Source: Paulinella micropora (taxonomy: Eukaryota; Cercozoa; Imbricatea; Euglyphida). From it: a stretch of 26,138 bases of DNA. The stretch covers positions 116,554-142,691 of the forward strand of contig BJOX01000333.1 of the NCBI GenBank assembly GCA_009731375.1, written 5' to 3'. A program made the position numbers and the translations under genes. Below are positions 1-20,353 of this stretch, piece by piece; the stretch's first letter is position 1; every line of letters starts with the position of its first letter. The notes under the pieces are model-generated. The model saw only the letters and a list, made by a program, of their open reading frames with translations. It made no database searches and had not been told where the DNA came from.

Positions 1-43
<43 letters not shown>
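1..43. repeat. (GA)n microsatellite at left edge
   Basis: Uninterrupted GA dinucleotides from the first base. On the + strand this purine tract is followed after about 20 bases by the acceptor-like TAG at 63-65 of the first exon I can see, so it probably lies in an intron of the gene described at 66-10785. Confidence 0.95.
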
Positions 44-45
<2 letters not shown>

Positions 46-65
46 TGCGTGTCTCGCTTGCGTAG

Positions 66-10785
<10,720 letters not shown>

Positions 10786-10805
10786 TTCACCTGTCATGTT
10801 CCTCT

Positions 10806-11215
10806 CTGTCTGTCTATCTATCTATCTATCTATATATCTATCTGTCTATCTATCTGTCTTTTTAATATGCCTATCTACGTATCTACCCCAATCTATCTAT
10901 CTCACATGTTTTCTTCTTCTTCTTCTTCTTCTTCTTCTTCTTCTTCTTCTGCTGCTGCTGCTGCTGCTGCTTATTCTTTTTCTCCTCCTCCTCCTCCTCT
11001 TCCACCTTCTCCTTCTCCTCCTTCTCCTCCTCCTCTTTCTCCTCCTCTTTCTCCTCCTTTTTCTCTTCCTCCTCCTACTCCTTCTCCTCCTCCCTCCTTC
11101 TGCACCCCCTTCTCTTTCTTCTCCTCTTTCTCCACTTCGTTCTTCTTCTCTTTTTCATCCTCATTCTTCTTATGCTTCTCATTCTTTTCATTGTTTTTAT
11201 CCTCCTCCTTCTCTT
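10806..11215. repeat. TATC then TTC/TCC/CTG triplet-rich pyrimidine tract
   Basis: TATC and TGTC units to about 10905, then TTC (10914-10950), CTG/TGC (10950-10971) and a long mixed TCC/TTC/CTT tract to about 11215. The open frames here are pure repeat translations (Leu, Ser/Pro or Phe) and not genes. Confidence 0.9.
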
Positions 11216-12143
11216 ATCTCTGGATTCAAAGCATTCGGTTATTTTTGTAGCATATTTGAAATGTATTACCAATAATATCAAACTTTATCAGTATGACTAT
11301 TTAGTTGCATTAGGCTGCATTACATATGCGGCGGCTGTGGTTTTGAGCTTTTAATATTGATTTTCAAGTATTCAGCATTATTTTGTACTTTCAACTGGCA
11401 CAGGTACCACCAGTTACTTTGAAAAGAAATTTTTTGACCGCAGTATTAGATTAATAATCAACTCAGGAACTTCAAAGTACCGCTTACAATCACTGGCAAG
11501 CATGACTTATTGTGTCTGGATTGACACAAGTGTATATTAAAGTAGCACATATTCACCTATCTGCGCCTACAAGAACCGGCAAAAGAAAATATCATGTAAG
11601 TTAATATTAATAATGAATACTTGAGATGATTACTAAATATATATATATCATTAACAACGATGAGATACAGATATTAAGATATTAATAACAGTGGACTAGG
11701 GTGTATTAATAATTAATATATATTACAACGGTATTAATAATTCCACGTAAGGTCAAAAAGGCCAAACATAACTGGCCTGCCGCATGTTTAGCTCAATCAG
11801 AACCCACATTTTCATTTAGATCAGTGTCATATATTAATATTAATACTATACATTGAAAGACTTAGGAACGTTGCTCTCTGTCACGCTTGGAGTCGCGGTT
11901 CTCTGTACCAAGGAAAAGCTTTATTAAATCGAAACCTTCTGAATACTCAACCAACATAAACCTTCATTTTAATAATCCGATGCTACTTTTGTATCTTTTG
12001 AAACCGCTTTCATTTTCCTCAACACTTCTTATTCATGAATAATTCAGATTAATGTTGAATATTTTATAATATTTGGATTTAAAAAAGAAAAAAAAAGAAA
12101 AAACAAAAAAAAAAACATGAATGAGAAAGAATTTGATAATTAA
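11216..12143. other. AT-rich intergenic sequence, no gene seen
   Basis: About 930 bp, AT-rich with recurring ATTAATA words and an A-rich tract at about 12080-12116. No open frame with coding character and no clear RNA gene. It separates the TATC-rich gene from the retrotransposon. Confidence 0.6.
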
Positions 12144-12474
12144 TTAGATCCTTTCCTCAGCTATGTCAGTATTGCTATTTTATGCGTTAGCCTTATTCGT
12201 TATGGTTAGTAGTATTATTAGTTATTAATACAGTCATTTAGAGTCTTTTCTGGTACTGGTGGCACTAGCTTTTTACCATTACCATTATTGCCCATATCAG
12301 GCCGTTTTGTGAGTCATTTTCTGGAGGTACATCTTTTGAGTGTGTGACATCGTCACTTAGACTGGCGGGGATTGTTCAGTATTGTTAAATTCTTTTACGT
12401 GGGAAGCAGTTGGCCGGTAGGAGACGCCCCGAGTTCCGGTCGCCGTTTGCAGAAGTCGCGAGGATTTTCTCACA
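12144..12474 (+). repeat. 5' LTR
   Basis: Matches the 3' LTR from about CCTCAGCTATG (12155) to TTTTCTCACA (12474). By hand alignment there are about 25 substitutions over about 305 positions plus five small indels. The end ...CACA fits the CA terminus of LTRs. The first 10 bases are too diverged to fix the start; I chose the T before AGATCC by comparison with TGGATTGGGCC in the other copy. Confidence 0.85.
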
Positions 12475-12476
12475 CC

Positions 12477-12496
12477 TGGTTATCGAGCCTTGGAGC
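12477..12496 (+). promoter_or_regulatory. Primer binding site, initiator tRNA-Met-like
   Basis: TGGTTATCGAGCCTTGG starts two bases after the LTR end. From general knowledge plant-type initiator tRNA-Met sites read TGGTATCAGAGCC; the present site matches this with one extra and one missing base. It would prime minus-strand DNA synthesis. Which tRNA the host actually supplies cannot be told here. Confidence 0.55.
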
Positions 12497-12899
12497 GTGA
12501 CCTGAGCAACGGATCGCAGAGGAGAACCTTCGTTAAAGGGGTGAGGGGTCCACCTTAAGTGACCCCATTACAGGAAAATACGCATTTTCAAATTGTGTGG
12601 CTACAGCTGATCACTGTACGCACTACCCACGCTCTGCTTTGCTGGTGTGCAGTGCAGGGCAAGGTGGGGGACAGGACAGAGGGCAAGACACCGAAGCGTA
12701 CAGGGCAGTGCGGGAGGGTGAGCCTCCTAAAGGGTGTTGTGCTTTTGTCAGCTCGGTGATGTGGCCAGTTGTGTCGGATGTGGTGTCAGTTGGGATTGAG
12801 CACCCACTACCACGGACACAAGTTGCAAAGCCAGAGTACAAAGTAGTAGGCCAGTTGTGAGTAGTTTGAGCATTAGAGTCAGTGGTAACACACGTGGTT

Positions 12900-12965
<66 letters not shown>

Positions 12966-13210
12966 AAGGGTGGTGTGGACAAGCAAAACACTATTCTGTG
13001 TAGTGTGTGTGTAAGTTTGCTCGTGGCCTCTGTTGTGTTCTCTCTGTGTGGGTATGTGTGTGGTTGCTTGCCTGTGTCTGTGCCATCAGAACAGCGTAAG
13101 CATAGCGTGACCCTATCTCTATTTAGCAAGTAGAGAGCATAGCTGTGTGCTGTGTGTAAGTGTGTGTGTGTGTGGAGCGTGTGTCTGTTCGAGACTGATG
13201 GTGGTTAGAA
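12497..13210 (+). other. Untranslated leader of the retrotransposon with GA microsatellite
   Basis: About 710 bases between the primer binding site and the Gag ATG. It contains a GA array (12901-12963) and TG-rich words; open frames here are short. A leader of this length may carry packaging signals, but I see no specific structure. Confidence 0.6.
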
Positions 13211-13840
13211 ATGACTACGACTAAGACAGACAATAAGATTACGTTCACCGGCAAAGAGGCATGGATCCTATTGCATAGGCAGGTAGTGCAAAGTTGTAAT
13301 GCTAAGGCCCCTAAGGAAGTGCTGCAGGGTGCTGACGCCCACAAACAATATGTACATCGCGAAAATGTATTAGGGATACAGCTTAAGGGTAGAGAGGTGC
13401 CCCCCTTTATACTAGCTTGGGAAGAGATAGCAGAGTGGAATGACTGGGCTGACTTGGACGAAGAAGTAGTAAAGGAATACTTCGAGGACAAAGCCAAGGG
13501 TTCTACTCGCCTGTGGCCCATGCCCAACCCCAAACCGGAAGCTCCAAACCTTGAGGCGTTAGGGGTAGAGGAAGACAAGGAAACCCCAGTCAAGCGTTAC
13601 AAACCGGTTTTTGGCAGTCCGAAAGATAAACCAACCACTGAGACTGAAGAAGGAAAGGAGGAGGAGGAGGAAGATGAAGACCGGCACACCTCTGACCTCT
13701 ACTCTAGTGGGTATGCTAGCACTGACAAACCTAGGCTGTCAACTGGCAAGGGCTCAGAGTTAGAGGGCGACAGCAAGAGTGGGGCCTCCCGAGGACGGAC
13801 GGACCCCTCTAAGGTCAAAACCCCACTAGGGGGGTGCTGA
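13211..13840 (+). CDS. Gag, N-terminal segment
   Basis: Starts at ATG 13211 (context AGAAATGACTACG), the first long frame after the leader. 209 residues: a region with KITFTGKEAWILLHRQVV near the N-terminus and aromatic, acidic stretches to about residue 110, then a very acidic hydrophilic tail with EEGKEEEEEDED at about 149-160. The frame ends at TGA 13838-13840 just after a run of six G (13829-13834). The next Gag segment is open one base further on, so a one-base change in the G run separates them. Structural shell protein of the retrotransposon by position. Confidence 0.75.
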   Translation: MTTTKTDNKITFTGKEAWILLHRQVVQSCNAKAPKEVLQGADAHKQYVHRENVLGIQLKGREVPPFILAWEEIAEWNDWADLDEEVVKEYFEDKAKGSTRLWPMPNPKPEAPNLEALGVEEDKETPVKRYKPVFGSPKDKPTTETEEGKEEEEEDEDRHTSDLYSSGYASTDKPRLSTGKGSELEGDSKSGASRGRTDPSKVKTPLGGC

Positions 13841-14300
13841 TCGTGCTGGCGCACTGACACGACAGGTGATAGCCTATGACGCTAGTGTACTTGCTGAGAT
13901 GAGCAAGCAAAAAGCGAGGGTGTTCAATATCATCTATGACATGCTCGGTGGTGAGGCGAAGAGCCTAGTGCGTGACTTAGCTGATCCGGAGAAGATGACC
14001 TTTGGCCAAAACCCTGAATCACTGTGGGACAGACTGCTAGCCCGGTACAAGAAAGCCGACCCCTCTGATGTCCAGGACAAGGTGAAGGAACTGAATGACT
14101 TCCTCTTTACGAGTAAGCAACAGTACGTCGGTCAGTGTGTAGACTTGAACGCTAGGAGAGACTGGTTGGCTGATTATGGCCAAGCCCCAACCGATGACCG
14201 GATGCAGCAAATAGTGAAGAATGCGTTAGTGGGCCCAAAGCAATCTGACTCTAGGATGAAGAAAGCTTGGCAAGTCTGGGTTGAACTGGCTGAACTGCTT
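13836..14300 (+). CDS. Gag, middle (capsid-like helical) segment, shifted frame
   Basis: Open in the frame of position 13866, from the G run to about 14300, where coding sense passes to another frame (ELAELLTG gives way to AYGFKWDFASWWRFVQD in the frame below). The residues are helix-rich, for example VFNIIYDMLGGEAKSLVRDL, and LWDRLLARYKK resembles the UBN2/retrotran_gag segment found in copia Gag, where an L-W-x-x-L motif is usual. It should be continuous with the segments before and after; two single-base shifts break it. Confidence 0.7.
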
Positions 14301-14937
14301 ACGGGTTCAAGTGGGACTTTGCCTCCTGGTGGAGGTTTGTGCAAGATCGCGCCCTGGAGCTAGACAAGAAGTTTGACCGGGCCAAAGTGACTAGTTCCAC
14401 AGAGAAAGGTTTGGCAGCTCGCAAGGCCGGAAAAGGAAAACCCAAGGACGAGTGCTGGCTCTTCAGCAAGGAAGGCAAATGCACTCGTGGGGCCTCCTGC
14501 CGCTACCTCCATGTTGGAGGGAAGGTGAGAGGGGTGTGTTTCTTGTGGGACAAACAGGGGGAATGTAGATGGGCCGACAAATGTAGGTTTGAGCATGACC
14601 CCACCAAAGCCAAGAAGACCCCTCCCAAACCGGCAGACACCCCCAAGGGGGAGAAAAGCAAGAAGAGCGAGAAGAGCAAGGGGCCAAAGTGCTTTAACTG
14701 CTTTGAAAAGGGGCACATCGCCGGGAAGTGCAGCAAGAAGTGCCGGTTGTGCGGGGGCAAGCACAAGTTGAGCAAGTGCCCGGAAAAAGGCCGAAAGGAG
14801 AAGGGCGAGGCAGCAAAAGGCTCAGAAGGGGGGAGTGATAGCGATGACTCCGAGGATGAGGAGCCGGGCGTAGCCTTAGCTCAGATGGTAAAGTTCCTAA
14901 CCGGCAAGTCGAAAGACAAGCCCTCATGGCTAAACCC
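14297..14937 (+). CDS. Gag nucleocapsid with two CCCH fingers and CCHC knuckles
   Basis: In the frame of 14339. Two canonical C-x8-C-x5-C-x3-H fingers: CWLFSKEGKCTRGASCRYLH (about 14453-14512) and CFLWDKQGECRWADKCRFEH (about 14537-14596). After a Lys/Pro/Ser linker comes a retroviral-type knuckle C-x2-C-x4-H-x4-C, CFNCFEKGHIAGKC (about 14691-14732), and a second shorter C-x2-C-x3-H-x4-C, CRLCGGKHKLSKC. An acidic tail DSDDSEDEE follows. CCHC knuckles bind the element's RNA; paired CCCH fingers are RNA-binding modules usually seen in cellular proteins and are unusual in Gag. The frame is lost near the CCCGGGGG at 14936-14943. Confidence 0.85.
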
Positions 14938-15267
14938 GGGGGTGCCAACCTTCCCGAGCCGATCATACCACCGGAGGACGAGAACAGTCTTGAGATCTTG
15001 CTTGAGGATGATGCCGACATAGATAAGATGAATGAGGGGCGATGCCATAGCGTAGCGGAAGGAAAGCGCCGGTGCGTAGCCCGGTTGAAGGACCTTGAGT
15101 CTTCCTTCAACAGCCTTAGGATTAAGGCAGCCACTCTCATCGATAGCGACTATTGCGTTGAGAATCAGTACCAGCGAGCCAAGCAAGAGAGAGAAAATGC
15201 CTTGCGCCGGTGGGCAGCCGACATAGCACGAAGGGATCATCTGGCTCTCATGTGCGAGATGGGATAA
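14938..15267 (+). CDS. Gag-Pol polyprotein, helical segment after the knuckles
   Basis: Continues in the frame of 14926 as GANLPEPIIPPEDENSLEIL and then about 90 charged helical residues (RCVARLKDLESSFNSLRIK, RAKQERENALRRWAADIARR) to TAA at 15265-15267. No recognisable domain. The short ATG at 14926 is probably not a real start; the segment is a continuation after a single-base shift. Confidence 0.6.
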   Translation, partial: GGANLPEPIIPPEDENSLEILLEDDADIDKMNEGRCHSVAEGKRRCVARLKDLESSFNSLRIKAATLIDSDYCVENQYQRAKQERENALRRWAADIARRDHLALMCEMG

Positions 15268-15277
15268 CGGGGGTTAG

Positions 15278-15812
15278 AAGCCCAAATCAAAAGTGGGAGT
15301 CACCCCCCTAATGGTTGAGGCCATAGTGAGACACGAAGCCGCGAAGCGGGGTATCCCGTGGAACCGGTCCCTCTTGCCCATCATCCACTATGCAAAGCGT
15401 GAACCCGGACAGTTCACCGAATGGGTCATTAGCCGACAACCGGTAACATGGGAGGCGTCTGGTGTACCCTCATGGCGGAAGGTGTACCGCCAACATGAAC
15501 CTCAGGCCGGTGCACAAGCGAAGCATATTCAGAGGTGGGGTATCCCCCCCTCGTGGGGGAGTTGTGCCCCCGCCCGTAGCATCGGTGTCTGTACGCGCCC
15601 AAGAGGTGAAGGGTACTCCCCTCCGTCCGGTAGCACCCAACCCCCGTGGAGAGAGTAAGGGTAGACCTAGCGGGGCGAGCGGGCCGTCAGCGGTACCTGC
15701 CCCGAAGGTTGAGATTGGTTCAAAGGCCGAGCCGGCTGAGGCTGGTAGTGGTATCATGAGCCAAAACCTGAAATCTTTACTCAAAGCAAAAAGGGAAAAG
15801 GTCATGGGGTGA
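15278..15812 (+). CDS. Gag-Pol polyprotein, linker segments in two frames
   Basis: From about 15278 to about 15510 the frame of 15293 reads PLMVEAIVRHEAAKRGIPWN and onward to SWRKVYRQ. Coding sense then passes to the frame of 15462 (VHKRSIFRGGVSPPRGGVVP and on), rich in Pro/Gly/Ser, ending SLLKAKREKVMG at TGA 15810-15812. The next frame opens at the same place in the -1 direction. Homopolymers (CCCCCC at 15303-15308) mark likely indel sites. No domain recognised. Confidence 0.5.
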
Positions 15813-17706
15813 AGGTGAGGCCCGGCCCAGAGGACTACCAACCCGATGGTTTGGCAGACGTGGAAGATGAGCCCCCGGAGATACAGCCTGATGCCGATCC
15901 TTCCTCGGAATCCGACGGGGAAGGGGAGCGTGAAGGTGAAGAGTCCCCGGCTAGAGATGGAGACGTGGGTAGAGCTCCGGTAAGGGTGCCGTCCCCCATA
16001 GGTCCTGACCCTAGTGTTGATGCCGAACCCGGTGGTGGGGATGCTACCGCCGGGACCGATAGCAATCCGGTGACTACGCCCTCCACCAGCCCAAGCAAAA
16101 GGCGTAGGTCAGTGGGCGCTCGTGCGTTTAGCTTCCTTGAGACGGTCCGAGCCTCCGTGAGTGGGATGTCCTGGTTTGCGTCCCATGCTAAGACGGTACC
16201 CCCTGAAGACCGAAAGGTGACTTCTCTGTTACTCCCTACTACTAGTACCGGTCCGTCTACGGCCCCCTCAACCTTAGCTGAGCCTGATAGTCCTACCCGA
16301 CTAGGTACCGGAGAGCGAGAGAGTCGACTCCGAGCCGTGGCAGAGCAGCAAGAGGAGATGCGCCGGTTGCATCGTCCGGCGTTGAGCGGTGAGGAAGAGA
16401 AAGATGAAGCTGACTTCCGGAACAGGTGGGGAGAGTGGACTAGGCTGTTGTACGACTGGGCGCAGGGGAGTGAGTATCCCATGAACAAGCCTAGGTGGCC
16501 GAGACATTGGGCCGTAGAAGGAGCAGCAGCAAATAGTGCCGCCGGGTTTCAACCTCGTACTAAGCCGTTCAGAGTCCGAGAGAGGGTGGTCGGCGGTGCG
16601 AGCGTACTAGAGAAGGAATACGCAAGTTTGCCGGAAGCCGATGGAGAAGCTGACCCGGTTGATGACCTAGTTCGTTTCATGGCCGAACGCGGATGGATGG
16701 CTAAGGGTATTCGGCTAGCAGAACAGGCCCTCCTAGGACGGAGTGCGGACAAAGACCCCATGTTCGATTCGGGAGCTACGTTGCACTTTGTGCCGGCCGG
16801 AGCTGAACAACGCTTGTTCAACATTCAGCGAGGGATGAAACGGGTAGATACGGTCAACGGGGAGACCACCGTGACGAAGAAGGGCTCATTAGACATGACG
16901 ACCGTGAACGGAAAGGGGGAAAAGAACAGGTTACATCTAGATAGTGTGTGGGTAAGCCCCAACATGGATGAAACCTTAGTCTCTGGGCCTCAGTTAGCCA
17001 AGGAAAGTTACAGTGTAGTTCTCAACAAGAAGGGAGAGGGATACATCACTAAGGCCCGCCTACCGGACATTTCCCAAGAGCTTAAGGCCGGGGTCCTTTA
17101 CCTAGACGCCAAGGACAAAGTGTGGCGTTTCGTGACGTCCACCGACCAAGAGCTGGCTGCGGATACGATTGAGGCTAGGGTTTTTTTTGGAAAGGACATG
17201 GCTAAGGTCACGGAGTTGACTAGTGAACAACTTCATCAGAAGTTCGGAGGGCCCGGAAGCGGCATGCAGCGCCTCATCAGTGAAACGTACGGGATCAAGA
17301 TAGTGGGTGACAAAACCCATGAGCAAGCGGTAAAAGAGTGCAAGGAGTGCCCAGCCGCCAAAGGGGGAAAAGTGAACCACCCGGCAAGCAACCACTTGAC
17401 ACAGGTAGGGAAGTTCGAAGCCGTGGCGTTCGACAAGTCCGGGTGCCTACGCAAACCCCTCTATGGGGGGTTTTGGTACGGCATGGTGGGAATCGAGGCT
17501 AACACCGGGTATGCATTTGGCCTCTTTCTAAACGATGGCACCGCGGCACCACAAGTGCGTTTCATGCGGGAATGCATAAACATCCTTGAGACGCAAAGCG
17601 GCAAGAAGGTGAAGGAAGTCCGGGTAGACGGTGAGCATATATCAGCTGACTTCAAGGAGCTAGTCCGGGACAAGGGAGTGAGGAAGAGGATCAACACCCT
17701 CAACGA
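15809..17706 (+). CDS. Pol, aspartic protease and integrase N-terminal and core part
   Basis: Open frame of over 600 codons. Residues 1-300 are a hydrophilic, acidic/Ser/Pro-rich region without known domain. Protease: MFDSGATLHF with the catalytic Asp at residue 320 (DSGA, 16766-16777). Pre-integrase region about 430-515: LHQKFGGPG with His 476, then CKEC (Cys 511 and 514); the second zinc-binding His of the usual H-x4-H is Gly. Integrase core: Asp 542 (VAFDKSG) and Asp 607 (RVDGEH). The catalytic Glu lies beyond a frame change near 17706. The GTG at 15809 is just the first codon after the TGA of the preceding segment; translation probably comes through from Gag. Confidence 0.85.
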
Positions 17707-19608
17707 ACACAACAAAACGCCTATGCCGAAGTGTCCCAACGTGACTTTTGGCGCAAAGCGCGCCATAACCTGGTTAAGGCTCAGCTGCCCTATGAACTCT
17801 TGGGATATGCGTGGCAGCACGCTATCCTCTTGCACAACCTTTCACCGAAGCGATCCGGTGGTGAGGTCCGGATGTTTGAGCTTATGCCCCGTGAAAGGAA
17901 GGTAAATTGGATAGCTTACCTTCATCCTTTTGGGTGTCTATGCCACATGGTCATCGAGGGCAGGTTAGGACATGACGAGAGCCGGATGCACATGGCCGCC
18001 TGGTTAGGGCTGAGTTTGGAGTATTCCGCACACTTGATCCTGTGTGAAGGTAGGGTGTTCCCATGGCGAAACGTCAAGAACTTTGAGAACAACCAGCCAG
18101 CCTGGCCTTTGTTGCAACCCCTTCGGGAGAAGAAGGGCCTGAGCTTGGAGCCCTTCAAGGGAGACCCGTTAGTGGAAGACGCCGCCCTTGAGCAGCTGTT
18201 TGTCCCAAAGCCCCGGGTGGGGGTGACCGATCCCGTTGAAGGTAAGAAGGCTCCGGATCAGGGGGAGCTTGACAGCTCCAATTCCGACGGCGAAGTGGAG
18301 GAAGCGACCTCTGAGCAGGAAGCAGTGAAAGCCGAGAAAGAAGCCCCCGATCCCGACCCGGAAACAATAGGGGAGTTGAAGGGAAGGTGGGTGGAGACCC
18401 CAGCCATTCAGTGGGGCTGGGCTTGGGCCAAGAAGACCTATGAGGTGGGTTTTCGGGACAAGGTCCGACGAGGTCAGGTGCAAGACGTGAGTGAACCCAT
18501 ATGGGTTAAGAAGCAGAAGAAGAACGGACCAGCCCACTGGGTAAAGTTTGAGGATGACGACTCCTCAGACCGTATGTTGGACTCGGAGATCGTCAAGTAC
18601 CTTGCCGATGGTCCGGAGACCGCACATGCCGCCACGTTCACTAGACCGGTGAGTGAGAAGCAAGCAGACGAGCTAGGGTACTGGGACGACGCCCGAGCCG
18701 AGGAGATGGCTACGCTCTGGGAGAAAGGTTGCTTCTGGAGAGTCCGAGCCGACTTAGTAGACAAGAAAGACATTTGTGAAGGGCGGTTCGTTGATGCCAC
18801 CAAAGAGGCAGGGGGGGAGATCCTAAAGTTCAAAAGCCGATGGACGGCCAAGGGGTTTTCCATGATACAGGGATGGCATTTTGGGAAACGGGACTTCCCA
18901 ACCCCGTGTGCCCTTACCATCTTGATGCTTTTCACCCTAGCAGTGTTCTTTGGCTTAGTCTTGTCAAAGTGGGACGTTGGCACCGCATACACAGTGGCGT
19001 TTGCAGCTGAGCAGGGGTATCGCCCCAGTTACATCGTACCACCGTTTGGTTTAGAAGAGCCGGGGTATGTGTGGGAAATGCTTAAAGCCCTCTATGGCAG
19101 ACCGGACGCGGGCCGCAAATGGTGGCGGTACAAGCTAGTCCCGTTCTTAGAAGGTTTGGGCTTTAAGGCTCATGCCGCTTTTCCTTGCTTCGTTTGGCGC
19201 TGGCTACCCGGTAAGGACAAACCGGACTTTGTGTTCGTGCACGTCGACGACATGATGGGAGCGTTCAGTGGTAAGGATGTAGAAGCGGAGTTCTTAGCTG
19301 TTGGTAAGAAGGCCTTTAGGGTCTGTAAGCAAGAGGCGCCAACCGGGGTGGTAGGCTTGAACATCGAAGATAAGGAAGACTGTCGGTTAGGCCGTACGAT
19401 CAAGATCTCTCAGGAGGACTTTATCAAGGAGGCCGTTGAGAAGCTCCAGTGCACCGGTCTAGCTACTGTCGACTCGCCGTGGTTGATGCCGGGGGTGCGG
19501 GCCGGAAAGCAGTCAGTGTTAGAGCAGTTCTCGCCGCAGCACATCGTAGGTGTCCTCTTGTGGGCACGTATCACTCGGCATGAGGTGTTGGGCCCGCTCG
19601 GGAGGTAG
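17707..19608 (+). CDS. Pol, integrase C-terminal part and reverse transcriptase
   Basis: Picks up in the -1 frame with TQQNAYAEVSQRDFW; the Glu at 17728-17730 is the third catalytic residue of the integrase D,D,E triad, about 33 residues after Asp 607 of the preceding frame. The integrase tail has LHPFGCLCH as in copia. An acidic spacer (about 18230-18360) follows. The reverse transcriptase covers about 18690-19600: SRWTAKGFSMIQG, first catalytic Asp in KWDVGTAY (18973), LKALYGRPDAGRKWW, and the copia-type VDDM box HVDDMMG (Asp codons 19246-19251). It ends at TAG 19606-19608 because the frame changes near 19600. Confidence 0.88.
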   Translation, partial: TQQNAYAEVSQRDFWRKARHNLVKAQLPYELLGYAWQHAILLHNLSPKRSGGEVRMFELMPRERKVNWIAYLHPFGCLCHMVIEGRLGHDESRMHMAAWLGLSLEYSAHLILCEGRVFPWRNVKNFENNQPAWPLLQPLREKKGLSLEPFKGDPLVEDAALEQLFVPKPRVGVTDPVEGKKAPDQGELDSSNSDGEVEEATSEQEAVKAEKEAPDPDPETIGELKGRWVETPAIQWGWAWAKKTYEVGFRDKVRRGQVQDVSEPIWVKKQKKNGPAHWVKFEDDDSSDRMLDSEIVKYLADGPETAHAATFTRPVSEKQADELGYWDDARAEEMATLWEKGCFWRVRADLVDKKDICEGRFVDATKEAGGEILKFKSRWTAKGFSMIQGWHFGKRDFPTPCALTILMLFTLAVFFGLVLSKWDVGTAYTVAFAAEQGYRPSYIVPPFGLEEPGYVWEMLKALYGRPDAGRKWWRYKLVPFLEGLGFKAHAAFPCFVWRWLPGKDKPDFVFVHVDDMMGAFSGKDVEAEFLAVGKKAFRVCKQEAPTGVVGLNIEDKEDCRLGRTIKISQEDFIKEAVEKLQCTGLATVDSPWLMPGVRAGKQSVLEQFSPQHIVGVLLWARITRHEVLGPLGR

Positions 19609-20353
19609 CGACCCATGCCTCCAAGCCCGAGTTATTCAATTATCAGCAAGCCGAGCAGGTTGTGCGGTACCTTAACGGTACGCGTTCAAAAGGCATTCAC
19701 TTTACTAAAGCGAACGGCACCCGCTTGATGTCGTGGGCCGACTCAAGTTGGAAGGGTACGCCGGAAGATCGTCGCGCCCGGTTGGCGGGCTTTCACTTCT
19801 TTATGGATGGCTCAGTACTCCCCTTCTGCATGAAACGGAACGTGTCGGTGGTCCTCCCGAAGGACGCGGCCCTGCGTGTGCGTGTGGAAGAGAAGGCGCG
19901 AGCACTGAGCGACGAGCTGGTGGCGGCTGTGCCCGGCAGCGGGGACCCAGAAGAGGCGGCGGTCAGCGCGCGTCTGGTGCCAGCGGCACCCGAAGCATCC
20001 TCATCTGAGGCGGAGATTTATGTAATGGTGGAGTCTTATCATGGACAAGACAAGATTGTGAACTTTAGGCAGGGAATCGCAGACGGCCGGGTCGCGGACG
20101 TAATGGGGCAGTACGGGTGGGTGCAGCCACCCATCCTGTACGGCGACAACCAGATGCATTGGACCTCGCCGACAGCAATGTGTTCGCTAGGAAGCTGTGA
20201 CATGTGGACCTGCGATGCGCCATCAACCAGAAGGTTCACGTCTGGTTCGTCAACGAGAAGGTGTGCTCAACCGACAATCTGGCCGATATAAACACTAAGG
20301 CTATGCGGGGTGAGCCTTACGACAGGCGGGTGCGGCACGTGGCACAGGATTAA
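19602..20353 (+). CDS. Pol, RNase H and C-terminus, frame-disrupted
   Basis: Continues in the -1 frame as VATHASKPELFNY and VVRYLNGT. RNase H motifs: WADSSW with the first Asp at 19740, SSSEAEIY with the Glu near 20007, GDNQ with Asp at 20145. Then another -1 change near 20152 leads to LDLADSNVF, an in-frame TGA at 20198-20200, HVDLRCAINQKVHVWF and the typical copia C-terminus DNLADINTKAM, ending TAA 20351-20353. Between SVVLP and SSSEAE there are about 40 extra Ala/Glu/Arg-rich residues compared with usual copia RNase H. Removes the RNA strand during reverse transcription. Confidence 0.85.

Noticed and set aside
13866-13868. Independent start of a second Gag gene at GTG 13866
   Set aside because: The frame is already open before it, and the sequence continues Gag after a one-base shift; GTG is not a usual eukaryotic start.
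14360-14764. Minus-strand frames opposite Gag and Pol (also 14694-15140, 15835-16488, 18474-18992)
   Set aside because: They are shadows of the well-supported + strand polyprotein, without motifs of their own.
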